Origin: Sphingobacteriaceae bacterium
Lineage (GTDB): Bacteria; Bacteroidota; Bacteroidia; B-17B0; Aurantibacillaceae
Assembly: GCA_023251695.1 (NCBI GenBank)
Contig: JAHEYE010000203.1
Span: forward strand, 1-6,421
Reading direction: 5' to 3'
Length of the DNA: 6,421 bases
The position numbers and the translations under genes were made by a program. Each line of letters opens with the position of its first letter. Position 1 is the stretch's first letter. The notes under the pieces were generated by a model, which had not been told where the DNA came from, searched no databases, and was given only the letters and a program-made list of their open reading frames with translations. Below are positions 1 through 6,126 of this stretch, in pieces.

Positions 1-801
1 AAATTCAATTCCAAAAAAACATTTTAGCATTAAATCATAAGTATTTAAATCTGCATTGCTGATATAAGATTGCAAAACATATCGGTCTACAAAACCTAAA
101 ATCCATCCGCAAATCACAAAGAATACATAGGGGGTGCAGAAAGTTGTTAAATCTTTCATAAAGCTTTTCTCATACTTAAATTCACCATTCGACATGAAAA
201 TATACTGAGCTATAAAAAATATAATTACACCAGATAGTAGCCGGCCGTAAATGGGTCCGACAATGGAGTCAGGGAATAAAAATAAGCCTCCGACAGAGAT
301 TCCGATAGTCGCTATGAAATTAATGAAGTTGGCAGTTAAAAATAAGGCAGGCTTTTTAAAATAAATTAAAGCATTGGTTGAAGCTTTGAAATAGGAGTTA
401 AAAAAAGCGGTAAATACCGACAAAAACCCATAGGGCCAAAATTCCATTTGGTAGGATGGGTTAAATACTCTTCCGAAAATTAAATTTCCGGCTAAGGCAG
501 AAATTAAAAGGAGTATAAGTCCAATCAATAAAAGTAAAATGGAGATAGTGCCGACGAATTTTTTCTGTTGCCCGGGTTCTCCGTTTAACTGAGTGTATTT
601 AATCCCGAAATAACTTTCAATAGAGTAGGAGAATAAAATCTGCAGCAATAAAGAAACGCTGATGTAAAAAGCGACCTGCGTAAATTGTAAATCATTTAAA
701 TAATTGGTGTAGAAAGGCAGCAGGATTAAACTCCCCACCATTGGCAATGCTCCGCCGATGGTATAAATGATTGAAGATTTTAAAAACGATTTACTTATCA
801 T
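1..801 (-). CDS. Polysaccharide flippase (Wzx/MATE-like), C-terminus cut by window edge
   Basis: The reverse strand reads open from ATG at 801 to base 1, giving 267 residues with no stop; family members are usually 400-500 residues, so roughly the last 40% is missing. The protein is strongly hydrophobic, with likely membrane segments near residues 8-31, 42-62, 83-110, 122-142, 152-176, 184-205 and 222-240, separated by short charged loops. The opening (SIIYTIGGALPMVGSLILLP) and the motif GFVDRYVL (residues 236-243) are typical of the polysaccharide biosynthesis/export flippases of the MOP superfamily, which move undecaprenyl-linked sugar units across the inner membrane. It lies 7 bp downstream of the methyltransferase gene in the same direction, so the two are probably cotranscribed. 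GAAGG shortly before the ATG is at best a weak ribosome binding site. The exact polymer is unknown. A distantly related MATE transporter is possible but less likely given the glycan genes nearby. Confidence 0.85.
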   Translation of the reverse strand, partial: MISKSFLKSSIIYTIGGALPMVGSLILLPFYTNYLNDLQFTQVAFYISVSLLLQILFSYSIESYFGIKYTQLNGEPGQQKKFVGTISILLLLIGLILLLISALAGNLIFGRVFNPSYQMEFWPYGFLSVFTAFFNSYFKASTNALIYFKKPALFLTANFINFIATIGISVGGLFLFPDSIVGPIYGRLLSGVIIFFIAQYIFMSNGEFKYEKSFMKDLTTFCTPYVFFVICGWILGFVDRYVLQSYISNADLNTYDLMLKCFFGIEF

Positions 802-808
802 TTAGCCT

Positions 809-1495
809 TCAGGCTTTTTCGTAAATATAAAAATCTGATAATGATCCTATCGGTCCGCTGTCTTTAACAGGATATTTATTCTTAATTAATTCTTTCAATT
901 TCCAGCCTTTAATATTCTTGCTTACAAAATCAGTAAAACTTCTTCTGTTTTCATGCTGGTGAACAGGTTCTTCAGCCTGATTGTAATCTGAAGCATAGAT
1001 AATCACATATTTGTCGGCCGCAGCAAATAAATGAAGTAAATAGTTTTCGAAAATTTCACGCTCCACCAAATGATATAATACATCAAGCGACATGGTTAAA
1101 TCGGCATGAAATAAACGGTTATTATCAACGAAAGCCATGGTGTTATAAACGTAAAAGCTTTTGGTTTTGTCTGAACTAAAACGGTTATAACATAATTTAA
1201 CGGCTGTTGGCGATACATCCAGCCCAATATATTGAGGGTATTTCGCAATCGTCAACTGATTGCCGTCACCACATCCGAATTCCATTACAGTTTTAATATT
1301 GTTTTTCGCAACAAAATCATTGATAATATCAGCCTTGTGTTCTGCTAAATGGTCATATGAACCGGTACCGGAGTTATCGCCTAGTTTGTATCGCTCGTCC
1401 CAATAGAGTTCAGAGCCTTTGAATTTCTTTTTTTCGCGACTGCGCTTCCAGTTCTTTACAAAAGGAATCTCTAAAATTTTCGACTTTAAACCCAT
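809..1495 (-). CDS. Class I SAM-dependent methyltransferase, probably glycan-associated
   Basis: This 228-residue protein has a Rossmann-type SAM-binding core. Motif I is VMEFGCGDGNQL at residues 70-81, the acidic residue that typically contacts the SAM ribose is D93 in IGLDVS, and a motif IV-like stretch lies in LTMSLDVLYHLVE (133-145). The lead-in with YWDERY (31-36), GDNSGTGSYDHLAEHKADII (39-58) resembles a subgroup of methyltransferases often found in capsule and O-antigen clusters. There is no signal peptide or membrane segment, so it should be cytoplasmic. The N-terminus is basic (KNWKRSREKKKFKG). The ATG at 1495 is the only in-frame start before the conserved core, and TGA ends it 7 bp before the flippase start. 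The substrate cannot be read from the sequence; O-methylation of a sugar or of a polysaccharide end is an inference from context. Confidence 0.85.
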   Translation of the reverse strand: MGLKSKILEIPFVKNWKRSREKKKFKGSELYWDERYKLGDNSGTGSYDHLAEHKADIINDFVAKNNIKTVMEFGCGDGNQLTIAKYPQYIGLDVSPTAVKLCYNRFSSDKTKSFYVYNTMAFVDNNRLFHADLTMSLDVLYHLVEREIFENYLLHLFAAADKYVIIYASDYNQAEEPVHQHENRRSFTDFVSKNIKGWKLKELIKNKYPVKDSGPIGSLSDFYIYEKA

Positions 1496-1506
1496 ACCTT
1501 TGAATT

Positions 1507-1537
1507 ATTCCTTAAATTTGATTTTAAATTCCTTAAA
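1507..1537. repeat. 10-bp direct repeat in divergent promoter region
   Basis: ATTCCTTAAA occurs at 1507-1516 and again at 1528-1537, a 21-bp period, which is about two turns of the DNA helix. Both copies sit in the 65-bp spacer between the divergent methyltransferase and glycosyltransferase genes. The left copy overlaps the candidate -7 box of the glycosyltransferase. This arrangement would suit a dimeric regulator binding one face of the DNA, but the region is AT-rich, so chance cannot be excluded. Confidence 0.4.
1513..1520 (+). promoter_or_regulatory. Candidate Bacteroidota -7 box for the glycosyltransferase
   Basis: TAAATTTG matches the Bacteroidota -7 consensus TAnnTTTG exactly. It would place transcription start near 1525-1528 and leave a leader of about 35 bases before the ATG at 1561. 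No TTG or TTTG is seen 17-23 bp upstream, so the -33 element is missing or degenerate. The call rests on one short match in AT-rich DNA. Confidence 0.3.
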
Positions 1538-1560
1538 AGTACAAAAAATAGTTTTACAGA

Positions 1561-2682
1561 ATGAAAGTACTCTTTATTTCTTCCTGGTATCCGAACAGCA
1601 CTAATCCTTTAAAAGGGGTTTTTGTGAAGAAACATGCGACAGCCATAAGAAAAGCAGGGGTAGAAATAGAAGTTTTAGCCATTACGGTTAATCCGCGTTC
1701 GGGTTTATTTAAAAAGAAATTTTACAGGGAAGTGGATGAAAACGGCGTGGTAACGCACATTATCGAATTAAATTCTTTTTTCTACAAATTCATTCATGTG
1801 GATTTGATCATGCAATATGCTTTTTTGAAGAAATATTATTACCGGCATGTAAAACCAAAATTCAATCCTGATATTATTCATTCTAACGTAATTTTCCCGG
1901 CGGGAGTTTTAGCTTATTGGCTTTCGAAAAAAGAGGGAAAACCGCACATAATCACAGAGCATTGGAGCAAAGTTGATAAATTAATGTCGCGCAGCATATA
2001 TTCCGGTTCAGCAAAAAAAGCTTATGCCTCTGCGAAATTTGTGACTGTTGTCTCTGCTTTTTTGAAAAATAGTTTGAGTAAGTATGTTAACCAGGCTGAT
2101 AAAATAAAAGTAATTCCTAATGTTGTAAATACAGAAGTCTTTGCTTACAAAGAAAAAGACCGAAATGCTGCTGAAATTAAATTCTCCTGCGTTGCACATT
2201 GGACAAATCCCAAACGACCTGATTTGATATTTAAAGCATTAAATGAATTTTCTAAGAACGCGGGCAAAAAAATAATTTTGAATATAGGGGGAGAGGGATA
2301 TTTGATGGAGGAATTAAAAAAATCAAAATGGAACTTTACTATAAACTATTTAGGAAACCTTCATCCGCAAAAATTAGCAGAGCTCCATCAACAGTCAGAT
2401 TACTTTTTACATGCCAGTGATATAGAAACTTTTTCAATTGTAATCGCTGAGGCCCTTGCTACAGGAACGCCGGTATTAGCTTCAAGAGCCGGAGCAATTT
2501 CTGAGCTAATGAATGAAGATAATGGAATTCTTTCTGAAAATACCAATGAAAGTTGGTTAGAAGGATTAAAACAAATCACGCAAAAGAATTACGATAATAA
2601 ATTGATCAGTAAGAACAGTGACAGCTTTAGTCTGCTTAAAATTGGAAATAAGTTTAAAGAACTTTACGATTCTTTATTCTGA
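1561..2682 (+). CDS. Glycosyltransferase, GT-B fold, GT4-like (glycosyl transferases group 1)
   Basis: At 373 residues it has the usual length for a retaining GT-B enzyme. The N-terminal acceptor domain opens with VLFISSWYPN (3-12) followed by KGVFVKKHATAI (18-29), typical of GT4 enzymes, and SNVIFPAG (108-115) is a further GT4-like stretch. The linker KVIPNVVNTEVF (183-194) leads into the donor domain, with KRPDLIFKAL (218-227), GGEGYLMEEL (243-252), and the EX7E signature as E289 and E297 in ETFSIVIAEALATGTPVLAS. No signal peptide or membrane segment is evident, so it should act at the cytoplasmic face, adding a sugar from a nucleotide-sugar donor to a growing lipid-linked glycan. Donor and linkage cannot be predicted. 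The start at MKVLFISSW leaves the first beta strand at residue 2, as expected. It diverges from the methyltransferase and converges with the T9SS cargo gene, overlapping its stop by 9 bp. Confidence 0.92.
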   Translation: MKVLFISSWYPNSTNPLKGVFVKKHATAIRKAGVEIEVLAITVNPRSGLFKKKFYREVDENGVVTHIIELNSFFYKFIHVDLIMQYAFLKKYYYRHVKPKFNPDIIHSNVIFPAGVLAYWLSKKEGKPHIITEHWSKVDKLMSRSIYSGSAKKAYASAKFVTVVSAFLKNSLSKYVNQADKIKVIPNVVNTEVFAYKEKDRNAAEIKFSCVAHWTNPKRPDLIFKALNEFSKNAGKKIILNIGGEGYLMEELKKSKWNFTINYLGNLHPQKLAELHQQSDYFLHASDIETFSIVIAEALATGTPVLASRAGAISELMNEDNGILSENTNESWLEGLKQITQKNYDNKLISKNSDSFSLLKIGNKFKELYDSLF

Positions 2683-4098
2683 TTTAACTATTTTCTTCGT
2701 TAAAATAGTTTTTCTGTTGTCCGAAATACTAATAAAATAGATGCCGTCCTGAATATCGCTCATGTCAATCGAACTGACAGGTGTATTAATTTTTTTCACT
2801 GTCTTTCCGATTAGGTTTGTGATAATTATCTCATCATATTTTATTTTCGTATCAATATTGAGAAGTGTGTTGAATGGGCTGGGGTAAATGCTTATACCAT
2901 TTCCATCTTGTTTTTCATAAATACCTGTACATGGACTAACAGCAACTGTAACTCCAAAGGTTTTAATGCAACCATTCGCATCGGTAATGGAAACGGCATA
3001 ATTAGTAGTAACAGTAGGTGAGACCATGATCCCTGGGGTATTAGCTCCGGTGGTCCAGGTATATGTATACCCGGGCGTTCCTCCGCTGACCATAGCATTC
3101 AAAGCACCTTGACCTCCCTGGCATAGCGATAGTGGATCAACGCTTAAAACCAGAGGGGGAGGGTCGATGACAGAAACTGTTGCTGTATTATATTTACACG
3201 TTGCGTCAATTGCACTTACAGTATAGATAGCCGCAGGAATATTAGTTACGGTTTGCCCGCTTAAAGAGCCCGGCATCCATGTATAGGTTAAACTTAAACT
3301 TGAAGTGGTACTTGCAGTGGCCGAGCCGGTAGCATATCCCGAACAAGTAGCACTAGTACTTGTAGCGCTAACATTAATAGTAGTATCCCGGAGGTCACTC
3401 ATTACTTCTATGTCATCCCAGAAATAATTTGCGTAAGCAGACGGTGGTCCGGAAGTGCCTGTATAATTACTCACTGCATTATTTGAAGCATCAGGCCGGA
3501 AAGACCCTAGTGTAATGTATTGCCAATTAGATGTTGCTGTAACAACAAAACTATATGTGACCCAGGAAGTACTGCCTGAATAAGCTGTTATTTCACACTG
3601 TGGACTAACACTGATCAAACTCCATCCGCTTTGAGTCAAAGGTGCAGTCGAAAAATAAGCGCCAATGTTTTGAATAATGTAAGGACAAGCAGGAGTGATT
3701 CCGTTCGTCAAAGAAAAAGAAACTGTATAAGATCTTCCTGTCACCATAGCACAGTTAAGTTTTGTTGACATATATTCTCTGTAATTCGGATAGGGTGAAT
3801 TATATAAAACAGTACCTGCAAAACCACTTCCTGTTTTTGGCATACATGTACCTGCATTTGTTGAAGGATAATCGTAACCGCAGCAGCCACATCCGTGATA
3901 AAGATCAGGAGTTCCCACCGTAAAATTACCATAAACAAGGTTTACATTGTTCCATCCGGTTGCATAATTAATTTGGCCGGCAAAAGTAGGGCATGTTGTT
4001 GTAGTTTCGAAACTTCCATTTGGAACAAGATTGATCTGAGAAAAAGCCTTGAATTGAAAGATAAAAAGTAAAAGCGAAGCTTTAATAATATTTTTCAT
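2674..4098 (-). CDS. Secreted protein with SprB-like repeat and T9SS type A C-terminal sorting domain
   Basis: This 474-residue protein starts with a clear signal peptide: MKNIIKAS, a hydrophobic run LLLFIFQF, and a likely cut near AFS-Q at residues 20-21. Residues about 22-235 form a beta-rich, carbohydrate-binding-like domain of the type found in Bacteroidota surface proteins (LVPNGSFE, GTPDLYHGC, YREYMSTKL, IGAYFS, NWQYITLGSF, YFWDDIEV). It has eight cysteines, including a CGCC cluster at 70-73. Residues about 240-312 resemble a SprB repeat bounded by C252 and C301. Residues about 313-390 look Ig/PKD-like, with C326 and C377 (GGTPGYTYTW, YAVSITDANGC). The last 75 residues are a type A sorting domain: ISIYPSPFN (402-410), then DGIYFISI (451-458) and a basic end. 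The protein is expected to enter the periplasm by Sec and cross the outer membrane through T9SS, to be surface-bound or released. Its function is unknown; adhesion or glycan binding is a guess. Confidence 0.88.
   Translation of the reverse strand: MKNIIKASLLLFIFQFKAFSQINLVPNGSFETTTTCPTFAGQINYATGWNNVNLVYGNFTVGTPDLYHGCGCCGYDYPSTNAGTCMPKTGSGFAGTVLYNSPYPNYREYMSTKLNCAMVTGRSYTVSFSLTNGITPACPYIIQNIGAYFSTAPLTQSGWSLISVSPQCEITAYSGSTSWVTYSFVVTATSNWQYITLGSFRPDASNNAVSNYTGTSGPPSAYANYFWDDIEVMSDLRDTTINVSATSTSATCSGYATGSATASTTSSLSLTYTWMPGSLSGQTVTNIPAAIYTVSAIDATCKYNTATVSVIDPPPLVLSVDPLSLCQGGQGALNAMVSGGTPGYTYTWTTGANTPGIMVSPTVTTNYAVSITDANGCIKTFGVTVAVSPCTGIYEKQDGNGISIYPSPFNTLLNIDTKIKYDEIIITNLIGKTVKKINTPVSSIDMSDIQDGIYFISISDNRKTILTKKIVKSE
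2686..2714 (+). terminator. Possible intrinsic terminator of the glycosyltransferase
   Basis: AACTATTTT (2686-2694) and AAAATAGTT (2702-2710) form a perfect 9-bp stem around a 7-base loop. On the plus strand the stem runs into a short T tract (2709-2713). It begins 4 bases after the glycosyltransferase stop. The stem holds a single G:C pair, so it is weak. It lies inside the last codons of the opposing cargo gene and has no T tract on that strand, so any terminator activity should be for plus-strand transcripts only. Confidence 0.4.
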
Positions 4099-4115
4099 GG
4101 CAAGTAGTTTAGGTA

Positions 4116-4143
4116 AAAATATAAAAATTCAGCTTATAAACAA
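4116..4143 (-). promoter_or_regulatory. Candidate promoter for the T9SS cargo gene
   Basis: Read on the minus strand, TTG (4143-4141) is followed after 17 bases by TATATTTT (4123-4116), a 7 of 8 match to the Bacteroidota -7 consensus TAnnTTTG with the last G replaced. The spacing falls within the range reported for flavobacterial promoters. It lies 17 bases from the ATG at 4098, which would give a leader of only about 10-14 bases. The surrounding DNA is very AT-rich, so such matches are not rare. Confidence 0.35.
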
Positions 4144-4171
4144 TATATCTAAAATTATTTAGAAGTTTTTT

Positions 4172-4194
4172 ATTTAAATTGCACTCAATTAAAT
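4172..4194 (+). repeat. Inverted repeat spanning the deacetylase start codon
   Basis: ATTTAAATTG (4172-4181) and CAATTAAAT (4186-4194) are complementary with one bulged A in the left arm and a 4-base loop (CACT). The right arm includes the first two bases of the ATG at 4193. In RNA this could partly hide the start; in DNA it could be a small operator. It is nearly all A:T pairs, so any hairpin would be weak. Confidence 0.3.
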
Positions 4195-5194
4195 GAGTTT
4201 TGCAAAGATAATAGCAAGAAAAATCGTTTTCCCTGTATTAATAGGATTGAAGGCGGACCAATTACTTCTGGGTGGTTCAGGAAAAAGCGCAATAGTGAAT
4301 TTTCATGGTGTTACAGATGTGAATGGGAATCGCTTCAATAACCGTCACCTTGATGTGAATGAATTTGAAAAACTTATCATTTATTTGAAAAGAAATTATG
4401 AGATTGTAAGTTTGAAAGATATTTTTGAAATTCACCGCTCAGGAAAAAAAACAACGAAGCGGACTATTGCCTTAACATTTGACGATGGTTATATAAACAA
4501 TTTTACGATTGCACTTCCTTTGCTAAAAAAGCATAATGTTCCTGCAACTTTTTATCTTATCACAAAAGGGTTCACCGATCCTGAATATTATGTGTGGCCG
4601 GATATTATTGATCTTGTTCAGAGAAATTTAAAACAAGATGTTATTTTGGACGTAGGCACATTTAAATACCCGGGTTTTTATTGTGATAAATTAAAATTAA
4701 GTCTGGTTGATTTTTTAAAATCCTGTGGATCGAAAAGGGAAAAATATATTTCTGAATTGTCGGCGAAATATTCTTTTTACAAAGTGACGGCAAAAAAGTT
4801 TCCTCAATTAATTGAGTTGGTAAGGAAAGATGAATTTAAAAAATATTCGGATGAAGTCCTGATCGAGTACGGTTCCCACTCGCATACACATTTTAATCTT
4901 GAATATTTAACAGCTACAGAATGTGAAGCTGAGCTGAAAGAATCGAGACGGATAATTACAGATTTAACAGGTAAAGAACCAATTTCGTTGGCGTTTCCTG
5001 ATGGAAGCTACAGCAATGAAACAATTGATATTGGAATAAAAGCCGGGTATCTTAATCAGGTTGCGGTGACTTATAAATTTAATGAGAACAATAAAAACCC
5101 GAACTTATTATCGCGCTATACGGTTAGTAATTCCACAACCTGGCAATCGAATGCTATCCGTTTAGCAATGGATTTTAAGAAATTCGCGTTTTAG
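4193..5194 (+). CDS. Polysaccharide deacetylase family protein (NodB homology, CE4-like)
   Basis: This 333-residue protein has the NodB signature residues. Motif 1 is TFDDGY (95-100), with D97 as the expected catalytic base and D98 as a metal ligand. Motif 2 is HSHTH (229-233), with H229 and H233 as the other metal ligands. A later conserved loop is AFPDGSY (267-273). VNFHGVTD (35-42) matches the usual early YHxV-like strand. The stretch between motifs 1 and 2 is about 130 residues, longer than in compact CE4 enzymes, and contains a Lys-rich helical region (about 140-220). The expected reaction is metal-dependent removal of N- or O-acetyl groups from a sugar. The N-terminus (AKIIARKIVFPVLIGL) is mildly hydrophobic but lacks a convincing signal-peptide cleavage site, so cytoplasmic or membrane-associated action seems more likely than secretion. 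It is divergent from the T9SS cargo gene and converges on the GNAT gene with a 4-bp overlap (TTAG). The acetylated substrate is unknown. Confidence 0.87.
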   Translation: MSFAKIIARKIVFPVLIGLKADQLLLGGSGKSAIVNFHGVTDVNGNRFNNRHLDVNEFEKLIIYLKRNYEIVSLKDIFEIHRSGKKTTKRTIALTFDDGYINNFTIALPLLKKHNVPATFYLITKGFTDPEYYVWPDIIDLVQRNLKQDVILDVGTFKYPGFYCDKLKLSLVDFLKSCGSKREKYISELSAKYSFYKVTAKKFPQLIELVRKDEFKKYSDEVLIEYGSHSHTHFNLEYLTATECEAELKESRRIITDLTGKEPISLAFPDGSYSNETIDIGIKAGYLNQVAVTYKFNENNKNPNLLSRYTVSNSTTWQSNAIRLAMDFKKFAF

Positions 5195-6126
5195 AACGTA
5201 TCGAAATCAGCAGCCTGATAGGAAAATTTTTCAGGATTATAATTTTTAGTTAAATCCAAACAACCAACCGCATTTTTAGACGAAGCCGGATATTTTTCCT
5301 TTAACCATTGGTCATACAAACTGTTTTCGAAGACCGAGAAGTGAACACCTGAACATAAGATTTTTTTTGCCAGCTCAATTAATCCTTTAATAACACCAAA
5401 AAATTTTTCTTTTTCGCAAAATTCAACATCACCAACCCATAAGCGGCCGTCGACTTTAACCCAACACTTTATACCATTCACTTCAATTACGCCCGGTTTA
5501 TAATAAGTTTTATAATTAAAGTAATTCTTATCATGAATAATATTTCCGTATTCTTTTAGTTGATCAGTAAGTGAATTAGGAAATACAGCATCAATGTATT
5601 TTATCCTTTTAAGATAAACGGAAGAATAAATTCGTGAAAAAGCCTTTGATTTCTTGGCTACTTTTTCAAACGGTAAGGCACCTGTTTTTATTTTGTAGGT
5701 ATTGATGTTAGAGTAGTGTACCCAATCTAGTTTTTTTACAAACCCGGGATATGAATTATCATTCGGAAAACCGAAAATGAATTCAACACCCGATTCCTTT
5801 GCTAAATCATAGGTCATTTTCGCCAACGTAATGAATAAACCTTTTCCCCGGTGATGAGGATGTGTCATTGTGTCGCCAGATTGCGCCGCTAAAATTTCTT
5901 TCCCATTTAACTGAACTTTTGTAGGGAAAACACCATAGTAAGCAGCGGGTTCATTTGTAGAAGAGTAAGCAATAAAACCAATACTCCATAAACCAAAAGC
6001 AGAAGTATCATATTTCTTTTTCAAAAATGAAAGGTCTGATTTCTCATTAAAAGCATGTTTATACAGGAATATCAAATCTTTGAGATTTGTATCAGATAAT
6101 TTTTCAAACCTGTATTCACTCATCAT
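5191..6126 (-). CDS. GNAT family acyltransferase
   Basis: The protein is 311 residues (310 from the second ATG). The N-terminal half is a GNAT domain: AAYYGVFP (61-68) and then acyl-CoA binding motif A in TMTHPHHRGKGLFITLAK (86-103), with R93-G94-K95-G96 as the pyrophosphate-binding turn. FGFPNDNSYPGFVKKLDW (118-135) fits the following strand-helix region. The C-terminal half (about 150-311) has no obvious catalytic motif but shows a similar strand and helix rhythm (WVKVDGRLWVGDVEF, then IKGLIELAKK) and ends in ADFDTF, so it may be a degenerate second GNAT-like fold. No signal peptide is present, so it is cytoplasmic. Bacteroidota glycan clusters often hold such proteins, and N-acylation of an amino sugar is plausible but not shown. 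It follows proC directly on the same strand, with the TAA of proC touching its ATG, so the two are probably cotranscribed. It converges with the deacetylase, overlapping by 4 bp. Confidence 0.82.
   Translation of the reverse strand: MMSEYRFEKLSDTNLKDLIFLYKHAFNEKSDLSFLKKKYDTSAFGLWSIGFIAYSSTNEPAAYYGVFPTKVQLNGKEILAAQSGDTMTHPHHRGKGLFITLAKMTYDLAKESGVEFIFGFPNDNSYPGFVKKLDWVHYSNINTYKIKTGALPFEKVAKKSKAFSRIYSSVYLKRIKYIDAVFPNSLTDQLKEYGNIIHDKNYFNYKTYYKPGVIEVNGIKCWVKVDGRLWVGDVEFCEKEKFFGVIKGLIELAKKILCSGVHFSVFENSLYDQWLKEKYPASSKNAVGCLDLTKNYNPEKFSYQAADFDTF

Noticed and set aside
804..815. Palindrome AGCCTTCAGGCT followed by T's on the plus strand
   Set aside because: It would give only a 4-bp stem with a 4-base loop, and its T tract is on the strand with no gene. 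On the minus strand it lies at the methyltransferase stop and flippase start, where a terminator would separate two likely cotranscribed genes.
1419..1604. Plus-strand reading frame of 61 codons across the methyltransferase 5' end and the spacer
   Set aside because: It is antisense to the methyltransferase N-terminus and overlaps the glycosyltransferase start in another frame. It is low-complexity, Phe/Leu-rich and resembles no family.
2008..2199. Minus-strand reading frame of 63 codons inside the glycosyltransferase
   Set aside because: It is antisense to a well-supported gene and Phe/Ser-rich, as expected from the reverse of Lys-rich coding DNA.
2900..3500. Apparent rise in GC within the T9SS cargo gene, considered as a sign of transfer
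   Set aside because: The stretch encodes Thr, Ser, Gly, Pro and Ala-rich repeat domains whose codons raise GC. Composition alone does not support foreign origin.
2892..3938. Two short minus-strand frames (2892-3098 and 3741-3938) inside the T9SS cargo gene
   Set aside because: They lie in an alternative frame on the same strand as a gene with clear domains, and neither has a recognisable product.
4193..4270. Possible signal peptide at the deacetylase N-terminus
   Set aside because: The hydrophobic stretch is short and broken by charged residues, and no convincing cleavage site follows.
5206..5219. Small hairpin ATCAG-CAGC-CTGAT after the deacetylase stop
   Set aside because: A 5-bp stem with no proper T tract within a few bases on either strand is too weak to call a terminator.
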